From the NCBI GenBank assembly GCA_032622095.1, contig CP136067.1, positions 39,411,549 through 39,475,548 of the forward strand: 64,000 bases of DNA. Reading direction: 5' to 3'. The stretch comes from Siphonodentalium dalli (taxonomy: Eukaryota > Mollusca > Scaphopoda > Gadilida > Siphonodentaliidae). A program made the translations under genes and the position numbers. A model generated the notes under the pieces. The model saw only the letters and a program-made list of their open reading frames with translations. It had not been told where the DNA came from and searched no databases. Within the stretch, counting starts at the first letter, position 1. Every line of letters begins with the position of its first letter. Below, in pieces: positions 35,355 through 45,631 of this stretch.

Positions 35355-38300
35355 TCTATTTATGTTACTGGGAGCTATGGCATGTTCAATGCATATGGGA
35401 CGGTGGGGTGGAAAGATTTCTTCCCGACACCTTACGAGAAATGTAAAACTGAAATAAATAAAATTGACTTAATGTAACTAAAGCCTAGATCATTGTGTGT
35501 ATGGAAAAAGATTGAGCAACTTCTCAAACATTAATGTGACTATCAATGGCTAGAATAAGAATATAACTGTCATCACACTGTTCAGTGAATTATTTGCATG
35601 TCTATCAACGCATATGATCTGTTACTCTCACAACACCTAAAATATCCAAGTCTGGAATAGTGACTGTTTGACATTTTGTCGCATCAGTGCTAATGTGTCG
35701 ACTATGTCGTAACCCACATTTTCAACTTTCCGAGAAAATGAAGGTTGAAGTTTTCAGACAACATTTCTCCTAATGTTGACAAAGCATGACATATTGTTGT
35801 ATTTATCCCAATGAAAACTATTAAACATTAGCTGTCCATTGAACCACATATTTTTTCTGTTTACTCCAGCTGTTTACTCTAGCTGTTTACTCCCTCGTTT
35901 TCTTTTAAAGAGCAATAACTTGTTTCCCCGCCAAAATGAAGTTACAAAGTTATAGCACTGATGTGACGATTTATTATAACAGACGTTGCTCCAGTAGACT
36001 GTAGACTTATCAAAAGTTTTAAGGCATAACGCTAGATAATGGGCTGGTTAACAGACTAATCAGGAAATTGTTAGAAATTATGGAATTGTGTGTATCCTGT
36101 ACAATGATCTAAGTTTGAATATATACATGTAGATAAACTTGTCCTGATGTAACTTGTGTGCATGGAAAGAGCGAGCAACTGTCTCAAACATTGATGTATC
36201 TGTCAACGGCAGGGAAGAATCCAGAGATAATTTGGGGACACCTGTTACCAGCAGAGAATATGTGCCGGTATCCCAATATAACTTTGAAATATGGCTTCTA
36301 TAGACTATACCGAACCAACACGGATACAGACGCATATATTATAATATTTCTGATTTTAAAATTCAACATGCAAGTGAAGGTTGTATTGCAACTGCAGATT
36401 TTTTATTTACATCGCATATTGTTGAATTGCCTTGAAAATTCACGTTAACTCAATACTGTCCACTAGGAATTTGGGGTCATTTGGGCTTCTCAAGTTTGGG
36501 GCGCCCATACATGTAACAGGTATCGAAACAGCTCTGGAAATTTCCCTGGTCAACGGTGCATCAAGCTAATTAATCAGTGAATTATTTGCATCTCTGTCAA
36601 CTCAGATGATCTCTCACAAGACCTAAGGTTTCCAAGTCTGGTATAGTACAATGACTGCTTGTCATCTGTATAAACAAGTAGGATCTGTCCGGATTTTTCT
36701 CTCTGCCAGCGCCCTGGGGCCCTGGATCGAGTTCAACCAAATTTGGTGTGTTCTGGCGGGTGTTATAATGGTGTTATTCAAAATTTTGAATTAAAAATAA
36801 AATAATTTTGTTTTGTTATATTGAGTAAGGAATTCAATCTAAAAAAAAATTTAATTGAAACAATATATATTTTGTATATAAATCAAAATGTTTTAATGAT
36901 AAAAATGTGCTTGAAGCTCACAAAGTGGCCACCGCTAAATAAAGGCTCTGTCCAAGATCAAAATAAGTCCCACAAAGGGAGCCACAGGTATCTTCGATGC
37001 TGAATATATTCGGGAGTATGTTTCACCTAGTTTAGTTTAGTTTAGTTTAGTTTTTTTTTTTTATAATTTTTTTTTTTTTATCGTTCCCTCATGAGCAATG
37101 GGTGATGGCACATTGTCCTGGGCCCACACACAAGGTATCCTGCCTTGCTCATTCTGCTAATGATGAACAGACACATTTTGCACATTTAAAGTTAGCCTGG
37201 AAATACAATCTCATGTCTAACTGTATCACTACAAACTGCAACACAGACATCTTGTTCAATATATACTCTTGGGCTCCAAATAAACATGCATGCACGTTTA
37301 TTATTTTCTTGGGAAATCTCCCCCATGCACAGTGCTTATTTGGGTCTGCGCGTTTATTAATTTTGAGGCTATGAAAATTTTAATCAACACAAACTCAATA
37401 TTTCTATATGATTCTGATATCAAAATAATGAGCTTACTGGTAACTTTATGCATGTACATATTCATGTATATGGAATACAAAAACACTGCATGATACATAC
37501 CTTGTTGACTCCTATACTTGACCTGCTACATGTATAGTGTATAAAAATAATTTATTTAACCACAGTTGATATTTTGCTCAGATTTCCCCCTGCACTATTA
37601 TTTGGGTCTGCACTTTTATTAACTTTCAATGGAATCCCCCCCCCCCCTGCACTTTTATTTGGAGCCCGAGAGTACACCAATTGCAGTCTCACTAAGTTTT
37701 GGGTGCACACTATAAATTCATGCACCAGAGAGAAACTAATGTGGACATAAAAGGTTGATCTTACGGTGTAGGAATAAAGCAATCCATCAGAAATATGTAC
37801 CTGGGGAATTTTAAGAATTCAATGTGCGCCCAAAACTTACGCACAGACAAGTTGCAGTGTATAGCTTGAACAAGATGTCTGTGGTTCCATATATTACCTC
37901 AGGTGTGGGTTACCTGGAAATGAATATCCCAGCTTGCCACTAATTTGACTAAAAAAAAAAATTATTACATGTACCCACTAATGAGATCAATCAGATCATT
38001 CCAAAATATTAGTCATATGGCCCATTTTTGTTAGTGTGTCTGACACAGCCAATGTGTCAACTTTGCAGTTGCGCCCCTCCCCCTGTATCCACTAATCCGG
38101 ATACAATAATTTTTCCTGAAAACTGTGGAAAACTCATCAACTAAAAATGTGACATATTAAATGGACAAATTCATTTTAATGGTGGTATCAAATAGTCTTT
38201 GCATTTCCTCTTTAGTTATATCATATCAATAATAAAGATAGTACTTGATTTTGTACATAATTGTAGTGGTGTAGGATGATCGTTACATGCCTGCCATATA

Positions 38301-38939
38301 CATATTAATTTTTTTTTTAAATGGCCTACAGCCCTACATACCTACCCTAAGTTGTCAGTGGACCGTAACCCTAAACACACTTTTTTTTTGGCCTAACATA
38401 AGTAAGTTGCTCAAGTAGACTAACATAATGGTATGGAATATGTTAGATAATGGGCTGGTTGACACTGAAACTAATCACGAAATTGTTAGAAATTATTAAA
38501 GAGATTGTGTGTATCCACACAATGACCTACTACTAGTAGGTTTACAGATGATCAGCAATCTATAAAAAAAAAATTCAATTAAAACAGCTTCTGCAACAGG
38601 TTAAAATTGTTATTTGAACTAAATGAGATCATTCTCAGTCATATGAGTGATATCAGTAGAGTTCTATGCGATTTTAGACCAAATTTAGTGAAATTTTGGG
38701 GGTGGGTGTCAAAGAATTGGGAGTAGAATTGGGTGGTGGGTCCCCAAAAATGCCAGATGCAAACAGGGGGGGGGGTCGGACAAAATTTCCAGGCACGTAT
38801 GATGGGGTGGGTGGGTGTCTCTCGGGTCCAAAAAGCAGTTTTTTCCATATGCCAATTTGTTTTTCCCATTCCTGCTATTGAGTCTTATTTTCATGTGTTT
38901 TGAACAAAAACAGGTCAAATATGGTTAATAGTAATGCTA
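35355..38939. other. Intergenic DNA with repeat relics
   Basis: No gene supported. ATAATGGGCTGGTTRACA...GAAATTGTTAGAAATTATT appears at about 36,035-36,115 and again at 38,448-38,530. TTTAGTTTAG pentamer repeats lie at about 37,028-37,050. The right member of the inverted pair from 33,245 lies at 37,575-37,675. GGGTGGGTGTC-type G-rich repeats at about 38,696-38,822 resemble 54,928-55,045. Confidence 0.45.
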
Positions 38940-39557
38940 TCTCATATATATTTTGAAGACCTCTGTTTGTCTGTATGTATGTCTGTCTGTCATTTATACA
39001 AATCTACGATTCTCGACCGATCGGGACGAAACTTGGTACGTGTGTGTAGTTTGACCAGGCGGTGGACGTTGTCGTATTGGCAAGCCCGTGCGGCGCCCGT
39101 GCAGCGCATTCGCAGACGAGATCTCGGAAACGGGTGGAGCTATCGACTTGAAATTTGCTATGTGAATGTATCTTGCCCCGGATGCGAATTTTATCGGGTC
39201 GCCGAGCCCGTGCGACGCCAGCTTCGCGCATACGAGATCTCGGAAACGGGCGGAGCTATCGACTTGAAATTTGGTATGTTTATGTATCTTTCCCCGGATA
39301 CGAATTTTATCGGGTCGCCGAGCCCGTGCGACGCCAGCTTCGCGCATGCGCAGACGAGATCTCAGAAACGGGTGGAGCTATCGACTTGAAATTTGCTATG
39401 TGAATGTATCTTGCCCCGGATACGAATTTTATCGGATCGCCGAACACGTGCGACACCAGCTTCGCGCATGCGCAGACGAGATCTCGGAAACGGGTGGAGC
39501 TATCGACTTGAAATTTGGTTTTTGAATAGCCCGGACAACGTCGGGCTCATCGGCTAG
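38940..39557 (+). mobile_element. Non-autonomous Helitron, copy A, with internal tandem repeats
   Basis: It begins TCTCATATATATTTTGAAGAC after an A and ends CTAG before a T. A hairpin GCCCG...CGGGC lies at 39,529-39,546, 11 bases upstream of the end. The body holds four ~110-bp tandem units (GACGAGATCTCGGAAACGGG, GCTATCGACTTGAAATTTG, GGATRCGAATTTTATCGG, TCGCCGAGCCCGTGCGAC). These produce ORFs of up to 151 codons in several frames that are not genes. It ends 195 bp before the Polinton. Confidence 0.8.
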
Positions 39558-39752
39558 TACTATATATAGAGGTTATCAGAAGTTGGATCAGTTGCACAAT
39601 GGCCAACAATAACCCAAATTCAACTTGATAGAACTAGAAACTGCGCTATTGGAAAAATAAAATTTAATCAGGATTCCATCTACTGATTCAACAAAATAAG
39701 GATAACTATGCAGAACTCAGCTGAAAATAAGCAATAAAATGAAAGCACACTT

Positions 39753-39883
39753 GTGATGATACCCCGCCTGTTTGGTGCCAGTCTAGACAGTTTGACCTAC
39801 ATTCTCTGCAGTACTACCGTTGGTGTTTGACCTATATTCTCCGCCCACGCGTCGGTTTATGATCCCCATTAGCATATTATTAT
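39753..39883 (+). repeat. Polinton left terminal inverted repeat
   Basis: 131 bp, identical by eye to the inverse of 53,837-53,967. It begins GTGATGATACCCCGCC. Inside, a ~16-bp motif TTTGACCTAYATTCTC occurs twice (about 39,792 and 39,828), a possible binding site for the terminal replication machinery or integrase. Confidence 0.95.
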
Positions 39884-40541
39884 ACGGAAGGGATATTTTT
39901 GGCCGGACATGTTCAGACACGCATTCTCACGTCACATACTACGAGTCAATATCGATTTACTCTGTGTCCACTCGGTGATGTGCTTCTGTATAAATTATCG
40001 ATTAAAACGTGTCCTGACACAGCCGCTTTCTGCCGGCCAGTCGATTCGCTATAACACGTTCAGACTTGATCCCCCATCTATAAATATATAAACACGTACG
40101 GACATGTTTGTTATATATAGCTTTTTTCGTCGACCCCCCTCAGGTATATAAACGGTCGTTTCTCGATGTGATATCATAGATGGCTCAATGAAAATAGATA
40201 CTACGAGGGACGTTTGATATAATGTGAGTATAAGTATATATTCTATACAAAATTGTTTTGAAATATATCTCTGTCTATGGTGGTACTTTGATAAATTCGC
40301 AAATTTGCCAGGTAAACTTTATTTATAATCCCCGCCCTCATAAATTAATATATACGAAATGTTTTAGTGTTTGCCGTAAAATTTGTGTGTGTTTGAACGC
40401 ACCCCCACGCATACAGTTATAAAATGCGTACATCAAATTATAGTGAATAAAATATATATGTTTACTATACCCTTTTTTACACAGAATGGAACGAAATCCG
40501 ATAAAACATTAATCCGTTTATTATAGAAATTGTCAGGGGCG
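39884..40541. other. Polinton left subterminal region, no gene seen
   Basis: There is no ORF above 60 codons with recognisable content. It could hold small exons or a promoter, but nothing is supportable. Confidence 0.4.
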
Positions 40542-41178
40542 TTAATCCTTATTGTCCCCTTTCTTCTTCGGCGGCTCTACGTCATCGCTGTCCCACGTGC
40601 ACGAAGTCATTGTCTTTTCCTCGTCGCTCAGCTCCCAATCGTCCCAATTACTCATTTCGTCTTTTGGCTGGAAACAGAAGAAAAGATGTTCGGATTCAAA
40701 AAAAATTATTATACGGATACGAGTGATTAACGAAGGTGTGTCAATGTTGGGTTATCAATATGGTTCCTTACTATTTTAGGGCCAGTAGTAAAAAATATAG
40801 GCTTTACATGAATATGCTATAAAAATCGTGTTCCAAGTAACTCGTCTTTCGTTTAGCCCTCGGGTATAGTAAAGAGCGATATTAGTTACTGTTTTCCCGA
40901 TATGAAAATAATAAAGAGCGTTTGGGGTTGTGTAATTAAAAACCAATAAAATCGCACCGCTGACAGAATACGAGTATACTATATAAATTGTTCGAATTCA
41001 AAAACAATACACAAAGAAATCCCTGGTTTCAACAAGTATGAATATTTTCTCAAACGAACGCTACTATTGTCTCTAACTAAATATCATGTTCAATTTAAAA
41101 TGAAATAAAAGTTATATTTATACATACCATTTCCATCGTGGGTGTCTCGCAGTCACTAAATGCGTTAGGTGTTTCCAT
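40542..41178 (-). CDS. Small acidic protein, two exons
   Basis: On the minus strand, exon 1 (41,178 to 41,128, 17 codons starting METPNAF) ends at a donor ATG|GTATGT. Exon 2 (40,667 to 40,542) follows the strong acceptor TTTTCTTCTGTTTCCAG and joins in phase 0. The predicted product is 58 residues. Its C-terminal part is rich in Asp/Glu (NWDDWELSDEE) and ends in a short Lys run (PPKKKGDNKD). A TATA-like sequence (TATAATATAA, 41,214-41,223) lies about 36-45 bp upstream of the ATG. I recognise no family. An acidic Trp-containing segment is compatible with a transcription-activation or protein-interaction peptide, but that is a guess. The intron (40,668-41,127) contains the paired AAAGAGCG boxes. 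Too short for homology-free certainty. Confidence 0.5.
40871..40923 (+). other. Paired AAAGAGCG boxes inside the Polinton
   Basis: AAAGAGCG at 40,871 and AAAGAGCGTTT at 40,913, exactly 42 bp apart, with CCCGATATGAAAATAAT between. The same arrangement and spacing occur in the 502-bp MITE (two copies) and at 24,395/24,437. Confidence 0.55.
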
Positions 41179-42236
41179 GTCTGTAGTTTTGTGTCAAGTG
41201 AAGAATTTCACCTTATATTATACCCAGTAACTAATATCATCGCCACTATGCTTGACCCAAAGTTATAATTCACGTTACAGTATAATTACACCAGATGTGT
41301 GTTTCAACGTTCTGCCCATTTCCGTTCATTGGAATTAGCCGATACACTCGCAGTCATTTTCATTCCGCGACACGTGCGCAGCGGTGTATTAACAGCGAGT
41401 ATAATTTGTAATGTAGTATAATTGGCTTATTAGCATACTGCCGGCCTGTCCGATAAAAGGTTAAATAACCGCCATGCTTAATTAAATAACACATTAGTTG
41501 TGTGCGAACATAGTTGTCTACTTTTAAACTTGACAGATATAACACGGTTTTGAATATTTGTCAGCAAAATTCCTCCGTCGCCCAATTATAAAGAGGGGTC
41601 CACGTTTCCGACCAATAAATTCACAATTTGGAGAATTTGTAATCTTTTTCGGCGATGTATCGTGTAAATGATAGTGATGGGTTACGGTACTCGGTCATCT
41701 CTGAAATGAACTAAATTGTTTACAACAGTTCTTCGGGGTAATCTTTAAAATGAGTGTTCACGAGTATATACATTATTTCCATTGGGGGTAAAATAGAGGG
41801 ATCCCGCTAATTGGCAAAATAAATAAAAAAACTTAATATCTCATCTTAACCGACCACAAACGATAGTCCCCTTCTGTCTGAAAAATAATCTGAAAACGGC
41901 TCGTCCGTACCTCTCTCCGCCTCGGAGATAGGCTATTTTGAAATATATATGACGTCATTAAAGCCGCACGTGCAATGGACATAATATGCCTTATCTAGAG
42001 TTCTAGAAGTCGGATCTTGACGCGGTTTTCACCATGTAGGAAGGTTCGACGTCGCCGTCAATAAAATAAATAAAAATAGAGATCTTTCGATAATTCACCA
42101 AAAAAAAACATGAATAATCGTCGCACACACACACCCTCCCCCAACGCGGGTATATGTCCGAAATAATTGAGAATAACATGGTATAAGTTAATATTTTATT
42201 TACGATGAAAATAAGTATTCCTCACACGGTCAAAGT
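41179..42236. promoter_or_regulatory. Polinton non-coding segment with CRE palindrome
   Basis: About 1 kb between two leftward genes. The right part would hold the 3' end of the PC4-like gene, and the left part the promoter of the acidic gene. A perfect CREB/ATF palindrome, TGACGTCA, lies at 41,950-41,957. A 61-codon ORF at 41,360-41,545 (-) shows no domain. No protease gene could be found here. Confidence 0.45.
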
Positions 42237-42749
42237 TCAATAATCACGTTGAGTGTAAAATCCATAACCTCCAGGATTGCATTCTGTACACGCTAACGCT
42301 TCCATCTGTCCATCGTGCGTTAAATAACAAGCTTTCACATTCTCTAATTCAGGTAAAACATGATTAACGGCGTCAATGTGTTGAAACAATACATCAAATT
42401 CCTGTTGGTTAATCGTACAGCCTTTCTTCGTAGGGTGCAAATGTTCAGAGTCCTTCGGGGTGAAATACTGGCGTAAGTGTACTACACCATTATTATGGTC
42501 TAAAACCGCATGTAGATTGTGTCCCAGATGCACTTTATCCATAGGACTCCTGGATACTAAATGTTCACCGATGGACTTTATATTTTCAGTCAGACATTGC
42601 CATCTCTGTAAGCTCATACGAGCCCCGAATGTCGTAGGGATTTTGCCTTCTTTCCATATTCGTAAGTCAACGTATTTCCGGTCCTCATATTCACCGACTG
42701 TGAGAAATCGGTCCCTCCCTAAATTTTTGACGAGAATTTTAGAATCCAT
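42237..42749 (-). CDS. Tandem PC4-like single-stranded-DNA-binding protein
   Basis: 170 residues. Two consecutive copies of the PC4/Sub1 fold pattern are visible. Repeat 1 (about residues 9-59) runs LGRDRFLTVGEY, then YVDLRIW, then PTTFGARMSLQRWQCL. Repeat 2 (about 75-125) runs LGHNLHAVLDH, then VVHLRQYF, then PTKKGCTINQQEFDVL. In cells PC4 binds melted DNA and links activators to TBP/TFIIA-containing complexes. In a DNA virus-like element it could serve replication, transcription or both. Cellular PC4 has one such domain and works as a dimer, so a fused pair could make a monomeric equivalent. The C-terminal 40 residues (with CYLTHDGQME, CTECNPGG) are unassigned. The gene is intronless and divergent from the polymerase gene, sharing the 43-kb promoter region. 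The assignment rests on pattern, not on a search. Confidence 0.65.
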   Translation of the reverse strand: MDSKILVKNLGRDRFLTVGEYEDRKYVDLRIWKEGKIPTTFGARMSLQRWQCLTENIKSIGEHLVSRSPMDKVHLGHNLHAVLDHNNGVVHLRQYFTPKDSEHLHPTKKGCTINQQEFDVLFQHIDAVNHVLPELENVKACYLTHDGQMEALACTECNPGGYGFYTQRDY

Positions 42750-42804
42750 GATCCTTTCTTAATGAAAATTTAGCTGCGAATGAGTTAGTACATCGAATCA
42801 CCGT

Positions 42805-42826
42805 CTTTTTATATGATGGGTGACGT
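42805..42826 (-). promoter_or_regulatory. TATA box of the PC4-like gene with adjacent TGACG
   Basis: Minus strand CATATAAAAAG lies about 60 bp upstream of the ATG at 42,749. A TGACGT half-site of a CRE lies just beside it on the plus strand (42,821-42,826). Confidence 0.6.
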
Positions 42827-42842
42827 TGAAAAAGTGAAATAG

Positions 42843-43310
42843 ACCAATCGAGTAGCGCCTACGGCGGAGCCATTAATAATTAGTGCCCGCCCCTTTTTTG
42901 ATCATAGGACGATGAAATTTCGTAATGTCTAAATATAGCTCGTACACGTCACGGGTTTCAAATAAATGTATGACTCATGCGCTATAAATAGAAACCAATC
43001 GAGTAGCGCCTACGGCGGAGCCATTAATAATTAGTGCCCGCCCCTTTTTTTGATCATAGGACGATGAAATTTCGTAATGTCTAAATATAGCTCTTACACG
43101 TCACGGGTTTCAAATAAATGGATGACTCATGCGCTATAAATAGCAACCAATCATTAAGCGAGTTGATGCTATAATGATCATAGGTCAATGAAATTTCGTA
43201 ATGTCTATATATATAGCTCTTACACGTCACGTGTTTTAAATAAATGGACGACTCATGCGCTATAAATAGCAACCAATCATTAAGCACAGTGATTTCGAGT
43301 TGCTATAAAT
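42843..43310 (+). promoter_or_regulatory. Tandem-repeat promoter of the polymerase cluster, four TATA boxes
   Basis: Three head-to-tail units (42,843-42,993, 42,994-43,145, 43,146-43,271) and a stub (43,272-43,310). Each unit opens with a CCAAT box (ACCAATC), includes GAYGAAATTTCGTAATGTCTA and TACACGTCACG, and closes with ACTCATGCGCTATAAATAG. Units 1 and 2 share a GC-rich AGTAGCGCCTACGGCGGAGC block that unit 3 lacks. The AP-1-like TGACTCA just upstream of the TATA box is intact in units 1 and 2 and is CGACTCA in unit 3. The last TATA (CTATAAATAT, 43,303) lies 54 bp from the polymerase ATG. The same CTATAAATAG occurs upstream of the right-hand cluster. The short minus ORF over these repeats is an artefact. 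Confidence 0.8.
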
Positions 43311-45631
43311 ATGTTATATGGAACCTCTAGCTCATTAAAGTGTTTGCTTTTTTCAGATGGAGCGGTTAATCGATGAATTGCACGCCAAGGGATTTAGTAG
43401 TGATGACTTTCTAAGAGGCATCACCGGGAGAGTGGACTCAATGTCCGACACAGACAGAAATATATATGACAGATTGATATATATGGAGGGTAGACAGCAG
43501 TCGCCCGATAATGACGGGCCAAACCCCGCACCGTCTCAACCACAGGACTCATCCCGAGCCGCTCACCAGTCATCCGCTCTAGATTTAACGGGACGGAATG
43601 AACCGCAGGAAGTTACTCTCGACACTAGTCACGATGAGGAAACTCGGCAGACGGCTAATCAGTCCTACACGATCAATCTTCGTGAAATAAAATCATTCAT
43701 GAGGTCATCGGCTGTGGAAAGTATATACGACGTGAAATTTGACCATCAATGGCGCGGTGAACTGTTGTCAGACTTGACGGAACGCCTTACCAACATGTTC
43801 GATCATATACTAAGAACGACGAGAGGTGATTTGGCAGACAATGATCTGGGAAGAGTTATCCTTCATACCGATCAGCTGGATAAACCCATCATAGTACCGT
43901 TAACGGCATGGTCGGACCTGAATTCCCAGTTGATTATCGACAAAATAGCTAATGTGCTGACATCGCACGAACATATTGACTTGGACCGATCATTTCGAAT
44001 AACTGTAGGGTCACTGAGGCAACCCAGTGGCTCAGGTAGTGGAGTTCCTATAGACGGCGACAAATCACTTCTGGACAAAAAATCAACAGTCTTCATCCAC
44101 AATACTGACAACTCCTGTTTGCCTAGAGCTATAGGCGTCGCGATGGCCAGGATTAGTACCGTTTCAGAAGATCTTATAAAAGCTTATCCCGGATTTTCAC
44201 GGCTCGAAATTTTTCTAAAACACGGTAAAGTGACGAAAGACTATTATAAGCACCTAACAGCTAAAGGACGAAATGAACAAAAAGTGTTAGCAAACACTCT
44301 GCTTAAAGATTTATGTATTTCCGCCGACCGCCCGGGATCATACGCCGACCTACCAAAGTATGAATCATTCTTCAAGGTGAATATTATAATCATATGCGGC
44401 GAAATTGGCCAAAATGTATCCAGAGTCAGCAACACCTATGACAGAAATATATATCTGTATCATAATCAGGACCACTACACACCGATAGTCAGCGTTTCAG
44501 GATTCTACGGCCTATCTTACTTTTGTGAAAATTGTTTAAAGCCTTTCAACAAGAAAGATGAACATAACTGCACGTCATATTGCATAGTATGCAAAACAGA
44601 GGGATGTTTGATTGACCCTTTATTAATGGGCAAGTTATTAACGTGCCACGATTGTAATATGGACTGTAGATCTTTGAACTGTTACCAGAGACACAAAGAG
44701 GCACCTGATAATAAACTATCAAATTGTTGTAAATATTTGAAGTGTAAAGAGTGTGGAAGCGTAATGAATCGTGCGAAGAGGGACCTGACAGAAATACCCC
44801 ACATTTGCGGCGAATGGTCGTGTTCATCTTGTAAGGAATGGGTACTTTCGGGTCACCTCTGTTATTTGAGACCTCCGAAACAAAAAATGAAAGATGTCAA
44901 CAAGTTCATATTCTACGACTTTGAATGTTCACAAGATGAGGTTTACCTATGTGACGGTGGATACAAAATGGGACTCCCGTGCTCTACGTGCAGTGAAGCG
45001 GAAAGATGCAGTCAATGTCGCCGGTAAGTACATTATTTTATGTGGAACGAAAAATTTATTGTTGTACCCGCGTCTCACCAACCCGCAGTAATCTAAAAAA
45101 ATTTGTTTCATTTTTTAGGTGTTCAAACTGTAAACGACCGGCGTGCGGATTAAATCGACATCAGCCCAATTTGATGGTGGCCCAAACAGCCTGCGACTCT
45201 TGTTTGGACTCGCCGGTGAACTCAGATTCGACTTGCGACGTTTGCGGTACTCGATGCGATCATTGCGGTAGCCTGGATAAAGAAGGCGATTACAAAAAGA
45301 CACCATGTAGCGACACGTGCGGGAGAAGACAGTACATAGCGTCTGGTTCGGACACTCTACTGAACTTCGGAACCTGGCTGTTTACTAAACACCATAAACA
45401 CGCCACGGTATTGGCTCATAACAACAAGGCTTTCGACGCTATATTGTTGTTGGAATACATGGTTTTCCAGGGGATGAGGCCTAGCAAAATTATTTATTCT
45501 GGATCAAAGGTCATGTACATGCTAGGTCACCATGGGATTCGAATAATAGATTCGCTAAATTTTCTGACGATGCGATTGGCTGCTCTCCCGAAGGCTTTCG
45601 ATTTGAAGGAACTAAAAAAAGGTATACGCAT

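Noticed and set aside
38934-39525. Several ORFs of 75-151 codons on both strands
   Set aside because: They lie in the ~110-bp tandem repeats of a non-autonomous Helitron and are open in several frames because of high GC and periodicity.
40530-40779. Plus-strand ORFs of 66 and 75 codons
   Set aside because: They are antisense to the better-supported spliced acidic gene on the minus strand.
43081-43287. Minus-strand ORF with internally repeated peptide
   Set aside because: Translation of the tandem promoter repeats.
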